From the NCBI GenBank assembly GCA_025966215.1, contig JAOPVM010000301.1, positions 1 through 6,873 of the forward strand: a stretch of DNA of 6,873 nt, given 5' to 3'. Positions 1 through 6,258 of this stretch are shown one piece after another (positions within the stretch are counted from its first letter, which is position 1; every line of letters begins with the position of its first letter). Below the pieces are notes generated by a model, which worked only from the letters and a program-made list of their open reading frames with translations, ran no database searches and was not told the origin of the DNA. A program made the translations under genes and the position numbers. This DNA is from Klenkia sp. GTDB taxonomy: Bacteria > Actinomycetota > Actinomycetes > Mycobacteriales > Geodermatophilaceae.

Positions 1-1550
1 CCGCGTTCGGCGACCATGATCGTCGGGGCGTTGGTGTTGCCGCGGACCAGGGACGGCATGACCGAGGCGTCGATGACGCGCAGGCCGTCGAGGCCGTGCA
101 CCCGCAGCTGCGGGTCGACCACCGACAGCCCGTCGGTGCCCATCCGCGCCGAGGAGACCGGGTGGTACAGCGACTCCAGGGTCTGCCGGACGGCGTCACG
201 CAGCCCCTCCCGGCCCGACACCGTGCCGCCGGGGGACCACTCCTCGGCGAGCACCCCGGCCAGTGGCCCGACCGAGGCGATCTCGCGGGCCTTCTGCACC
301 CCGGTGACCAGCGCCTCGAGGTCGCGGTCGTCGGTGAGGTAGCCCGCGTCGATGGCCGGCGCCCAGGTGGGGTCGGCCGAGCGCAGCCGCACCGAGCCGC
401 GGGAGTGCACGTCGACCAGCACCGCGCAGGCGGTGAAGGCGTCGACGTCGGGGTCCACCCGGGCCTGCTGCCAGTACTTGACCGGCAGGAAGTGGAACTG
501 CAGGTCGGGCTCGGCCAGCTCGTCCGACGAGCGGGTGTACAGCCCGGCCTCGGCGAGGTTGGACGTCAGCGGCCCACGTCGGCGGGCGAACCACTGCGCG
601 TACCCGGCCGGCGACTCGCCCCGGAACAGCGAGCGACCCTCACGGACGTGCCAGATCGTCGGCACCAAGGGGTGGTCCTGCAGTCCCGCGCCGACGCCGG
701 GCAGGTCGTGCCGCACCTCGACGCCGACGTCACGGAGGTGGTCGGCCGGCCCGATGCCCGAGAGCATCAGCAGCTGCGGGGAGTTGACCGCGCCGCCGGA
801 CAGCAGCACCTCCTCGGCGTGCACGGTGTGCCGCTGCCCCCCGGAGAGGTACTCGACGCCGGTGGCCCGGTCGCCGTCCAGCAGCACCCGGGTGACCTGC
901 GCGCCGGTGCGCACGGTCAGGTTGGGCCGGTGCAGCGCCGGGCGCAGGTAGGCGTCGGCGGTGGACCAGCGCCGGCCGCGCTTCTGGGTCAGCTGGTAGA
1001 GCCCGGCCCCCTCCTGCTGCGCCCCGTTGAAGTCGGGGTTGCGCGGGTACCCGGCGGCCACCGCGGACTCCACGACGGCGCGCGACCAGGGATGCGGTGA
1101 GCGCGGGTCCTCGACCCGCAGCGGGCCGCCGACGCCGTGGAACTCGTCGGCGCCGCGGGCGTTGTCCTCCATCCGGCGGAACAGCGGCAGCACCTGGTCG
1201 TAGGACCACGACGGGTCACCGGTCAGGGCGGCCCACGCGTCGTAGTCGGCCGCGGCGCCGCGGATGTAGATCATCGCGTTGATCGAGCTGGAGCCGCCGA
1301 GCAGCTTGCCCCGTGGCCAGAACAGCGACCGGCCGGCCGCGGCGGGCTGGGGCTCGGTGGCGTAGTTCCAGTCGCGGCGGGTGCGGAAGGTCTTGTAGAG
1401 CGCCGCCGGGACCTGCACCTCGAGGACGTCGTCGGACCCGCCGGCCTCCAGCAGCAGCACCGACAGCGACGGGTCCTCGGTCAGCCGGCCGGCCAGCGCG
1501 CAGCCGGCCGAGCCGGCGCCGACCACGACGACGTCGACGGAGGAGCTCAC
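1..1550 (-). CDS. GMC-family FAD-dependent oxidoreductase (choline/alcohol dehydrogenase-like), C-terminus cut by window edge
   Basis: Flavoenzyme predicted to oxidise a primary alcohol (choline-like, aliphatic or aromatic) to the aldehyde using bound FAD; cytosolic, with no signal peptide seen. Reading from GTG at 1550, 516 codons are visible and the frame runs open off the left edge. The dinucleotide-binding motif GAGSAG is at residues 11-16, with the ADP-ribose-binding acid at E35 (LLLEAG). The first GMC signature (GKLLGGSSSINAMIYIRG) is at 81-98, the second (GAVNSPQLLMLSGIG) at 253-267, and LQDHP follows. The C-terminal active-site block has H463 (YHPVSSARMG) and N507 (GNTNAPT), the usual His/Asn pair. 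Only some 10-20 residues should be missing, judging from family length. The GTG start overlaps the stop of the upstream aldehyde dehydrogenase as GTGA, implying translational coupling, and explains the lack of a separate promoter. Family assignment is secure. The substrate is not: choline dehydrogenase (BetA) is one option, but the partner ALDH is not BetB-like. Confidence 0.94.
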   Translation of the reverse strand, partial: MSSSVDVVVVGAGSAGCALAGRLTEDPSLSVLLLEAGGSDDVLEVQVPAALYKTFRTRRDWNYATEPQPAAAGRSLFWPRGKLLGGSSSINAMIYIRGAAADYDAWAALTGDPSWSYDQVLPLFRRMEDNARGADEFHGVGGPLRVEDPRSPHPWSRAVVESAVAAGYPRNPDFNGAQQEGAGLYQLTQKRGRRWSTADAYLRPALHRPNLTVRTGAQVTRVLLDGDRATGVEYLSGGQRHTVHAEEVLLSGGAVNSPQLLMLSGIGPADHLRDVGVEVRHDLPGVGAGLQDHPLVPTIWHVREGRSLFRGESPAGYAQWFARRRGPLTSNLAEAGLYTRSSDELAEPDLQFHFLPVKYWQQARVDPDVDAFTACAVLVDVHSRGSVRLRSADPTWAPAIDAGYLTDDRDLEALVTGVQKAREIASVGPLAGVLAEEWSPGGTVSGREGLRDAVRQTLESLYHPVSSARMGTDGLSVVDPQLRVHGLDGLRVIDASVMPSLVRGNTNAPTIMVAER

Positions 1551-3049
1551 CGGTGCCGCCCGTGCACCAGGCCCATGACCCGGGCGAGGGCGTCGGCGGC
1601 CTTCGCGGGCCGGCCGAAGCTCATCAGCGCCACCGGGAGCGGGAAGCGCTGGCGGGTGATCGCCTTGGCCCGGGTGAACTCGCGCAGCCCGTCCTCGCCG
1701 TGGATCCGGCCGAACCCGCTCTCCCCGACCCCGCCGAAGGGCAGCGCCGGTACCGAGGCGAACGTGATCACCGAGTTGACGCTGGTCATCCCGCTGCGCA
1801 TCCGACGGGCCAGGTCCATGCCGCGCCGGGCGGAGCCTGCGAACACCGAGCCGCCCAGCCCCAGCGAGGTGCCGTTCGCCAGTTCGAGCGCCTGCTCCGC
1901 GTCGGCCACCCGGGTGATCGTGAGGGTCGGTCCGAAGGTCTCCTCCTGCACCGCGGCCGAGCTCTCCGGTACGTCCAGCAGCACGGTGGGCGCGACGTAC
2001 CCGCCGTCCACGCTGCCGCCGACCACGGCCCGGCCGCCGGTGGCGGCCGCGTCGTCCAGGTGCCGCTGCACGACCTCGGTCTGGGAGCGCATGGTCATCG
2101 GCCCGTAGGAGGCATCGTCGTCCGAACCGGGGCGCAGCGCGCGGACCTGGTCGGTCACCGCGGCGACGAAGGAGTCGTAGACCGCCGTGGTGGCGTAGAC
2201 CCGCTCGATGCCGATGCAGGTCTGCCCGGCGTTGCTCATCGCACCCCACACCGCGGCGTCGGCCGCGGCGGCCACGTCGGCGTCGTCGTCGACGATCATC
2301 GCGTCCTTGCCGCCGCACTCCATCAGCACCGGGGTGAGCGTCTCGGCGCAGGTGGCCATCACCTTCCGGCCGGTCGCGGCCGACCCGGTGAAGGCGATCT
2401 TGCCGACGCCTGCGCGGCACAGCGCGGTGCCGGTCGGGCCGAGGCCGGCCACCACCTGCAGGACGTCCGGGGCGTCGGGGACGGCGGCCGACCAGGCCTC
2501 CGCCAACCAGACGCCGATCGCCGGGGTGAACTCGCTGGGCTTGAACACCACGGCGTTGCCGGCGGCCAGCGCGTAGGCGATCGAGCCCATCGGGGTGAAC
2601 ACCGGGTAGTTCCACGGGCCGATCACGCCGACCACGCCGAGGGGCTGGTACTCCAGCACCGCCTGGTGGTTGGCGGCGAGCAGGCCGGGGTTCACCGACC
2701 GGGGGCCGAGGGTCTTCTTCGCGTGCGCCCCGGCCCAGGCCAGGTGGTCGACGGCGAGGGTGATCTCGAGGACGGCGTCGGCGTGCGGCTTGCCGTTCTC
2801 CCGGTGCACCAGGTCGGCGAGCTCGTGCATCCGCCGGGCCAGGTAGCCGCGGTAGGCGGCCAGTCGCTGCCGGCGGCCGTCGAAGCCGAGGTCGGCCCAG
2901 GCGTGGGCCGCGGTCCGGGCGCGCTCGACGGCGGCGGTGACGGCTGCCTCGTCGGCGACCGGGAACTCGGCGACCAGCGCCCCCGAGGCGGGATTCGTGG
3001 AGCGGAACGTCTCGGCAGCGCTGCCGACCGACGGTTCGACCAGGGTCAT
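1547..3049 (-). CDS. Aldehyde dehydrogenase, NAD(P)-dependent (ALDH superfamily)
   Basis: Oxidises an aldehyde to a carboxylic acid through a cysteine thiohemiacetal; soluble cytoplasmic enzyme of 500 residues, the normal ALDH length. Visible motifs: PWNYP with oxyanion-hole N147; KPSE with K170 and E173 (a Glu here usually goes with NAD preference); FTGSAATG at 220-227; general base E244 in LMECGGKD (ECGGK instead of the commoner ELGGK); nucleophile C278 in GQTCIGIERVY; and EETFGP with E370. The ERVYA context resembles broad-specificity and succinate-semialdehyde-type actinobacterial ALDHs more than BetB. The frame stays open upstream to about 3583, but the ALDH N-terminal fold begins right after the ATG at 3049, upstream codons look non-coding, and a -10 box sits 8 nt before this ATG, so I chose it. 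There is no good Shine-Dalgarno sequence, consistent with a leaderless mRNA. The stop overlaps the GTG of the GMC oxidoreductase, so its likely substrate is the aldehyde that enzyme makes. Family certain; substrate unknown. Confidence 0.95.
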   Translation of the reverse strand: MTLVEPSVGSAAETFRSTNPASGALVAEFPVADEAAVTAAVERARTAAHAWADLGFDGRRQRLAAYRGYLARRMHELADLVHRENGKPHADAVLEITLAVDHLAWAGAHAKKTLGPRSVNPGLLAANHQAVLEYQPLGVVGVIGPWNYPVFTPMGSIAYALAAGNAVVFKPSEFTPAIGVWLAEAWSAAVPDAPDVLQVVAGLGPTGTALCRAGVGKIAFTGSAATGRKVMATCAETLTPVLMECGGKDAMIVDDDADVAAAADAAVWGAMSNAGQTCIGIERVYATTAVYDSFVAAVTDQVRALRPGSDDDASYGPMTMRSQTEVVQRHLDDAAATGGRAVVGGSVDGGYVAPTVLLDVPESSAAVQEETFGPTLTITRVADAEQALELANGTSLGLGGSVFAGSARRGMDLARRMRSGMTSVNSVITFASVPALPFGGVGESGFGRIHGEDGLREFTRAKAITRQRFPLPVALMSFGRPAKAADALARVMGLVHGRHR

Positions 3050-3057
3050 GCCGGGGG

Positions 3058-3063
3058 AGAGTA
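3058..3063 (-). promoter_or_regulatory. Putative -10 box (TACTCT) of the ALDH-GMC operon, leaderless
   Basis: Read on the minus strand, TACTCT fits the actinobacterial TANNNT -10 pattern and lies 8 nt before the ATG at 3049. Transcription would then start at or next to the A of the start codon, giving a leaderless message. No TTGACA-like -35 is present at 17-18 nt. Start-site position is inferred. Confidence 0.5.
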
Positions 3064-3080
3064 CCCGCGTTGTTACCCGC
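3062..3080. repeat. Short direct repeat TACCCGC x2 upstream of ALDH
   Basis: TACCCGC occurs at 3062-3068 and again at 3074-3080, a 12-bp period close to one helical turn. The first copy overlaps the putative -10 box. The second copy also contributes to a loose dyad, ACCCG (3075-3079) with CGGGT (3088-3092). The placement would suit a repressor site over the ALDH-GMC promoter, but repeats this short arise easily in GC-rich DNA. Confidence 0.3.
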
Positions 3081-3302
3081 CAGTAGCCGGGTTGCCGAAC
3101 CGCCCCCGGTGGCCGCGGCCGACCCGACGCGGGTGACGTCGTGGAACCGGACCGGCCCCGTCTGGCGTCCCGCGGTCGCGACGACGCCGGGGGTGGACGA
3201 CGTACGGGTGGGGCCGGGGTCAGGTGGTACGCCCGCCGCCGCCGCCCTCGTCGTCGGCCGAGCCCGTCGCCGTCCTCGTGCCGGGGCGGCCGACCGGACG
3301 TG
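3081..3302. other. Intergenic region between ALDH start and small membrane protein stop; no gene seen
   Basis: This is the bulk of the 253-bp gap between two minus-strand genes. It holds a (CCG)n-like run near 3235-3245, a GGGTGG direct repeat at 3191-3196 and 3206-3211, and a CGTACG palindrome at 3201-3206. Open frames cross it on both strands but none has a start signal or recognisable protein similarity. I see no convincing terminator hairpin for the upstream small gene. Confidence 0.5.
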
Positions 3303-3605
3303 TCACCGGGCCCGCGCGGACTTCCTGGCGGCCCGCTTGGCCTTGCGTGCCTGCTCGGCCTGGTAGCGCAGCTTGTCCTTGGCCCGCTTGCCCTTGTTGG
3401 CCTCGCGCGCGGCCGCCCGCTTGCGGGCCCGGGCCAGTTCGCGCTCCTCGAAGGTGGTGCTGCCCCCGGCGCTCCCCAGGAACGACACCGCCAGCAGGAT
3501 GCCGCCGAAGACCAGCACGGCGGTGCCCAGGATCGGGTCGAGGAGGTAACCACCGAGGACGGCCACTGCCCAGATGCCGGCACCGGTCAGCACGCGCTTG
3601 CTCAT
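3303..3605 (-). CDS. Small membrane protein, two helices plus basic C-terminal tail; function unknown
   Basis: A 100-residue protein I do not recognise as a named family. Two hydrophobic segments, about residues 8-22 and 26-44, are separated by a tight turn at LLDPILG, so it should be a hairpin in the cytoplasmic membrane. After a Gly/Ser linker (44-50), residues 53-100 are almost wholly charged: acidic EERE at 53-56, then dense Lys, Arg and Ala up to the C-terminus (KGKRAKDKLR, RKAKRAARKSARAR). This part is probably a helix or coiled coil that could touch lipid head groups or nucleic acid; that is inference. Start ATG at 3605 is the first possible start of the hydrophobic segment. A GATACT -10-like hexamer lies 7 nt upstream, so the message may be leaderless. 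The gene diverges from the MetE-like gene across 57 bp. Clear alternation of hydrophobic and charged blocks argues for real coding, although the open frame also continues upstream on this strand. Confidence 0.75.
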   Translation of the reverse strand: MSKRVLTGAGIWAVAVLGGYLLDPILGTAVLVFGGILLAVSFLGSAGGSTTFEERELARARKRAAAREANKGKRAKDKLRYQAEQARKAKRAARKSARAR

Positions 3606-3612
3606 GGGGCCG

Positions 3613-3618
3613 AGTATC
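3613..3618 (-). promoter_or_regulatory. Putative -10-like hexamer (GATACT) for the small membrane protein
   Basis: On the minus strand GATACT is five-sixths TATACT and ends 7 nt before the ATG at 3605, the spacing expected for a leaderless transcript. No -35 was recognised. It sits in the 57-bp divergent gap, so expression may be linked to that of the MetE-like gene. Confidence 0.35.
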
Positions 3619-3650
3619 CGCTCGGGACTGCGACGGGCGGCGGGGTGGGC

Positions 3651-3662
3651 GAGGATCGGCCG
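3651..3662 (+). promoter_or_regulatory. Ribosome binding site deciding the GTG start at 3663
   Basis: GAGGA at 3651-3655 places GAGG 8 nt before GTG 3663. It is the only good Shine-Dalgarno match near the conserved N-terminus of the MetE-like protein and fixes GTG as the start, despite the frame being open far upstream. Confidence 0.6.
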
Positions 3663-4793
3663 GTGACGACCCCGCAGCCCGTCGACGGCCCGCCCTTCCG
3701 CGCCGACCACGTCGGGAGCCTGCTGCGGCCGCCGTCCCTGCTGGACGCCCGTGGCCGGTTCGCCGCCGGCGAGCTGGACGCCGACGGACTGCGGGCGGCC
3801 GAGGACGAGGCCGTCGACGAGGTCGTCCGGATGCAGGCCGACGTGGGGCTGCAGACCGCCACGGACGGCGAGTTCCGCCGGGCGTCCTGGCACATGGACT
3901 TCATCTACGCGATCACCGGCATCTCCAAGGCCGACCAGGACATCGCCGTCCACTTCCGCAACGCCGACGGCACCATCGACTTCACCCCGGCCGGGCTGCG
4001 GGTGGACGGTCCGTTGTCCATCGACGAGCCGGTCTTCGCCGACGACTTCGCGTTCCTGCAGGGCGCGGTGCAGCCGGCGCAGACGGCGAAGCTGACGATC
4101 CCCTCGCCCTCGATGGTGCACTACCGCGGCGGTGCGGCGGCGATCGATCCGGCCGTCTACCCCGACGAGGACTCCTTCTGGGACGCCCTGTCGGGGGCCT
4201 ACCGCCAGCAGGTCGCCGGGATCGCCGCGCAGGGCTGCCGCTACCTGCAGCTCGACGACACCTCGCTGGCCTACCTCAACGACCCGGCGCAGCGGGCCGA
4301 GCTCGCCGGGCAGGGCCGGGACGCCGAGCACCAGCACGAGCGCTACATCGCCCAGATCAACGCCGCGCTGACCGGCCGTCCCGAGGGGCTGACGGTCACC
4401 ACGCACATGTGCCGGGGCAACTTCCGCTCCTCCTGGGTGGCCGAGGGCGGCTACGACTTCGTCGCCGAGGCGCTGTTCGGCGGGCTGGAGGTCGACGGGT
4501 TCTTCCTGGAGTTCGACGACGCCCGCTCCGGCGGGTTCGAGCCGCTGCGCTTCGTCCCGCCGGGCAAGCGGGTCGTGCTCGGACTGGTCACCACCAAGCG
4601 ACCGGAGCTGGAGCGCAAGGACGACCTCAAGCGACGGATCGACGAGGCCGCCCGGTACGTGCCGATGGAGCAGCTCGCGCTGTCCCCGCAGTGCGGGTTC
4701 TCCTCCACCGTCGAGGGCAACGCGCTGACCCGGGACGAGCAGGTCGCCAAGCTCGCCCTGGTCGTGGAGACCGCCGCCGAGGTGTGGGGCTGA
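3663..4793 (+). CDS. MetE-like cobalamin-independent methyltransferase, single-domain YxjG/YxjH type
   Basis: Zinc-dependent methyl transfer to a thiol such as homocysteine; 376 residues, matching the short one-barrel YxjG/YxjH-type proteins rather than full-length MetE (about 750). Early motif PPFRADHVGSLLRP (10-23) is typical of the group. The zinc ligands of the MetE catalytic domain can all be placed: H248 and C250 in THMCRGN, E283 in FFLEFDD, and C344 in SPQCGFSS. D68/E70 (TDGEFRR) and D199 (QLDDTSL) match substrate-binding acids of MetE. The long N-terminal half of MetE, which helps hold folate, is absent, so the methyl donor is uncertain. Family members have been annotated as methionine synthases, but some may use other donors or acceptors. 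GTG 3663 is supported by a GAGGA box. It is divergent from the small membrane protein, and the next gene downstream has its own promoter, so this is probably monocistronic. No riboswitch is visible; the 57-bp upstream gap is too small for one. Confidence 0.93.
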   Translation: MTTPQPVDGPPFRADHVGSLLRPPSLLDARGRFAAGELDADGLRAAEDEAVDEVVRMQADVGLQTATDGEFRRASWHMDFIYAITGISKADQDIAVHFRNADGTIDFTPAGLRVDGPLSIDEPVFADDFAFLQGAVQPAQTAKLTIPSPSMVHYRGGAAAIDPAVYPDEDSFWDALSGAYRQQVAGIAAQGCRYLQLDDTSLAYLNDPAQRAELAGQGRDAEHQHERYIAQINAALTGRPEGLTVTTHMCRGNFRSSWVAEGGYDFVAEALFGGLEVDGFFLEFDDARSGGFEPLRFVPPGKRVVLGLVTTKRPELERKDDLKRRIDEAARYVPMEQLALSPQCGFSSTVEGNALTRDEQVAKLALVVETAAEVWG

Positions 4794-4820
4794 CCCACCC
4801 CCGGACCGGCCGTGCAGGCC

Positions 4821-4850
4821 TGGACACCCCGCGTGTCCGCGCCCTAGCCT
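4821..4850 (+). promoter_or_regulatory. Putative housekeeping-type promoter for the STAS gene
   Basis: TGGACA at 4821-4826 matches TTGACA in five of six positions. TAGCCT at 4845-4850 fits TANNNT, with an 18-bp spacer. Predicted start near 4857 gives a leader of about 70 nt before ATG 4926. The -35 overlaps an inverted repeat. Confidence 0.5.
4822..4838. repeat. Perfect inverted repeat GGACAC-N5-GTGTCC between metE-like and STAS genes
   Basis: Arms at 4822-4827 and 4833-4838 are perfect 6-bp complements around CCCGC. The left arm overlaps the putative -35 box (TGGACA) of the STAS gene, so it may be an operator. It could also act as a terminator hairpin for the MetE-like gene 29 nt upstream, but no T-run follows. 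Confidence 0.45.
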
Positions 4851-4912
4851 TCGCTCCATCGGTTGAGACCACAGCCGGCCCTCCCGGGCACGCCCCCGGA
4901 CCCGCGCACCGC

Positions 4913-4917
4913 GAAGG
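4913..4917 (+). promoter_or_regulatory. Ribosome binding site for the STAS gene
   Basis: GAAGG lies 8 nt ahead of ATG 4926 and selects this start over the in-frame TTG at 4863. Confidence 0.6.
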
Positions 4918-4925
4918 CCGAGCTC

Positions 4926-5288
4926 ATGAACGCCACGTCCCCGACGCCGGTCCCGGCGCCCGCCCCGCCGATGCGCGTGCTGATCGAGACCCCGTCGGCC
5001 TCCTCGCTCGTCCTGGTCGTCTCCGGTGACGTCGACTCCTCCACCGCCCCCGGGCTGGGTGGCGCGGTCACCGAGGCGCTGTCCCGGCCGGGGGTCACCG
5101 ACGTGGTGGTCGACCTGCAGGCAGTGACCTTCCTGGACTCGGCAGGGCTCTGTGCCCTGGCCGTCGCGCACCGGGAGGCGTTGCGGGTCGGGCGGGTGGT
5201 GCTGCTGCGGGTCGGGACGACCCGGGCCGTCGTCCGACCGCTGCAGATGACCGGCCTGTGGGACGTGCTGGCCCGCACCCCCGACTGA
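4926..5288 (+). CDS. STAS-domain anti-sigma-factor antagonist (SpoIIAA/RsbV-like)
   Basis: A 120-residue single STAS domain. In this family the unphosphorylated protein captures a HATPase-type anti-sigma kinase and frees its sigma factor; phosphorylation of one serine switches it off. Residues 4-15 form a Pro/Ala-rich lead, and the domain runs from about 17 to 118. Strand LVLVVSGDVDSSTAPGL (28-44) and VTDVVVDLQAVTFLDSAGL (57-75) are classic; S72, right after D71 in DSAGL, aligns with the phosphorylated serine of SpoIIAA. I chose ATG 4926 because GAAGG at 4913-4917 sits 8 nt upstream. An in-frame TTG at 4863 would add 21 residues of low-complexity sequence and has no such support. No kinase, phosphatase or sigma gene lies beside it, so it is an orphan here and its partner must be elsewhere. 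A role in stress or sigma-factor control is a family inference; STAS proteins can also join other signalling complexes. Confidence 0.92.
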   Translation: MNATSPTPVPAPAPPMRVLIETPSASSLVLVVSGDVDSSTAPGLGGAVTEALSRPGVTDVVVDLQAVTFLDSAGLCALAVAHREALRVGRVVLLRVGTTRAVVRPLQMTGLWDVLARTPD

Positions 5289-5328
5289 CCGCATCCCGCG
5301 GTCGGGGCCGGTGCGTCACGATGCGTCG

Positions 5329-6258
5329 ATGACCACCGACCACCTCCCCCCGTCCCTCCAGGACCTGGCCGACCGGGTCGGTCACCTGCTCGTCCCCGCG
5401 GCCCGCGAGGTCGGCCTGGGCGCCGCGCGCGCCCGGTTCGTCGAGCTCCTGGACCGCGGGCTGGCCGGTGCTCCCGAGGTCGAGAGCACGCAGCTGGACC
5501 TGGGTGGCGGCCTGACCGCGCTGTGCCAGCGACCGGCGCGACCGGGCGGGGCGGTCCTGGTGTTCTGCCACGGCGGGGGTTGGACGCTGGGCACGGCGGG
5601 CCGGTACGCGGGGCTGACGGCACGACTGGCGGTCGAGCTGGACGCCGTCGTGGTCTCGCTGGACTTCCGCCGCGCGCCCGAGCACCCGTTCCCGGCCGCG
5701 GTGGAGGACGCCGTCGCCGGGGTGCGCTGGGTGCTCGAGCACGCCACCGAGCTGGGCGCGGACCCCGACCGGGTGGTCGTGGCCGGGGACAGCGGGGGCG
5801 GCAACCTCGCCGCCGTGGCCTGCCAGCAGCTGCGCGACGCCGGGGGGCAGCAGCCGGCCGCCCAGCTGCTGCTCTACCCCTCCGTGGCCGCCGGCGTCGA
5901 CTGGCCCTCGGTGGCCGCGCACGGCACCTCGCCGTTCCTGGCGTTGGCCGACATGGCGTGGTTCACCCGCGGCTACGTGCCCCGCGGCACCCCGCTCACC
6001 GACCCGCGCATCAGCCCCCTGGAGGGCGAGCTCGCCGACCTGCCGCCGGCCCTGGTGGTCACCGCGGAGCTCGACGCGCTGCGCGACTCCGGCGGCGCCT
6101 ACGCCGCAGCGCTGGCCGATGCCGGGGTGCCCGTGGTGCGGCTGGACCTGGCCGGTGTGCCGCACGGGTTCGCCCACCTGGTCGCCGTGGACGAGGGGTG
6201 CGCGGATGCGTTCGAGCAGGTGCTCACCGCCGCTCGCCGGCTCCCGGCACTGCGGTGA
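5329..6258 (+). CDS. Alpha/beta hydrolase, hormone-sensitive-lipase (HSL, family IV) esterase
   Basis: Predicted carboxylesterase/lipase of 309 residues acting on short to medium acyl esters; cytoplasmic, with no signal peptide. HSL-family marks are complete: oxyanion-hole HGGGW at 81-85; DFRRAPEHPFPA at 112-123 (family DYRLAPEHPFPA); nucleophile elbow GDSGGG at 153-158 with S155; catalytic D249 in ELDALRDSG; and H279 in VPHGFAH. Residues 1-50 form the helical cap typical of the family. I chose ATG 5329. An in-frame GTG at 5311 would add six residues without better support. There is no strong Shine-Dalgarno sequence; CACGAT at 5317-5322, 6 nt ahead, could be a -10 box of a leaderless message, though the gene could also be read through from the STAS gene 40 nt upstream. 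The physiological ester is unknown. A functional link to the alcohol/aldehyde oxidation operon (releasing its alcohol) is possible but unsupported by position or strand. Confidence 0.93.
   Translation: MTTDHLPPSLQDLADRVGHLLVPAAREVGLGAARARFVELLDRGLAGAPEVESTQLDLGGGLTALCQRPARPGGAVLVFCHGGGWTLGTAGRYAGLTARLAVELDAVVVSLDFRRAPEHPFPAAVEDAVAGVRWVLEHATELGADPDRVVVAGDSGGGNLAAVACQQLRDAGGQQPAAQLLLYPSVAAGVDWPSVAAHGTSPFLALADMAWFTRGYVPRGTPLTDPRISPLEGELADLPPALVVTAELDALRDSGGAYAAALADAGVPVVRLDLAGVPHGFAHLVAVDEGCADAFEQVLTAARRLPALR

Noticed and set aside
96..1100. Long plus-strand open frames across the left third, opposite the GMC gene.
   Set aside because: They are rich in Arg, Gly, Val and Pro with no motifs, while the minus strand encodes every GMC signature in one continuous frame. 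Long antisense frames are expected in DNA this GC-rich.
3224..3250. CCG-type triplet run as a functional microsatellite.
   Set aside because: Four or five short imperfect GCC/CCG units are expected by chance at this base composition.
3050..3583. N-terminal extension of the aldehyde dehydrogenase, since its frame is open upstream to about 3583.
   Set aside because: The extension overlaps the small membrane protein on the same strand, is Arg/Pro/Ser-rich low-complexity sequence typical of out-of-frame GC-rich DNA, and the ALDH fold begins properly at 3049.
3541..3666. AGGAGGTAAC on the plus strand followed by a 30-codon frame (ATG 3574) that ends in TGA overlapping the GTG start of the MetE-like gene, resembling a leader peptide.
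   Set aside because: The AGGAGG lies over 25 nt from the ATG, which is too far, and is simply the antisense of the small membrane protein's coding sequence. The peptide shows no regulatory composition, and the MetE-like gene has its own ribosome site.
4863..4925. TTG at 4863 as start of the STAS gene.
   Set aside because: It adds 21 Pro/Ala-rich residues, has no good ribosome site, and lies only a few bases after the predicted transcription start; ATG 4926 has GAAGG at ideal spacing.
3303..5294. A 663-codon minus-strand frame antisense to the MetE-like and STAS genes.
   Set aside because: Only its last 100 codons (the small membrane protein) make a sensible protein. The rest is the complement of two well-supported genes and shows shadow-frame composition.
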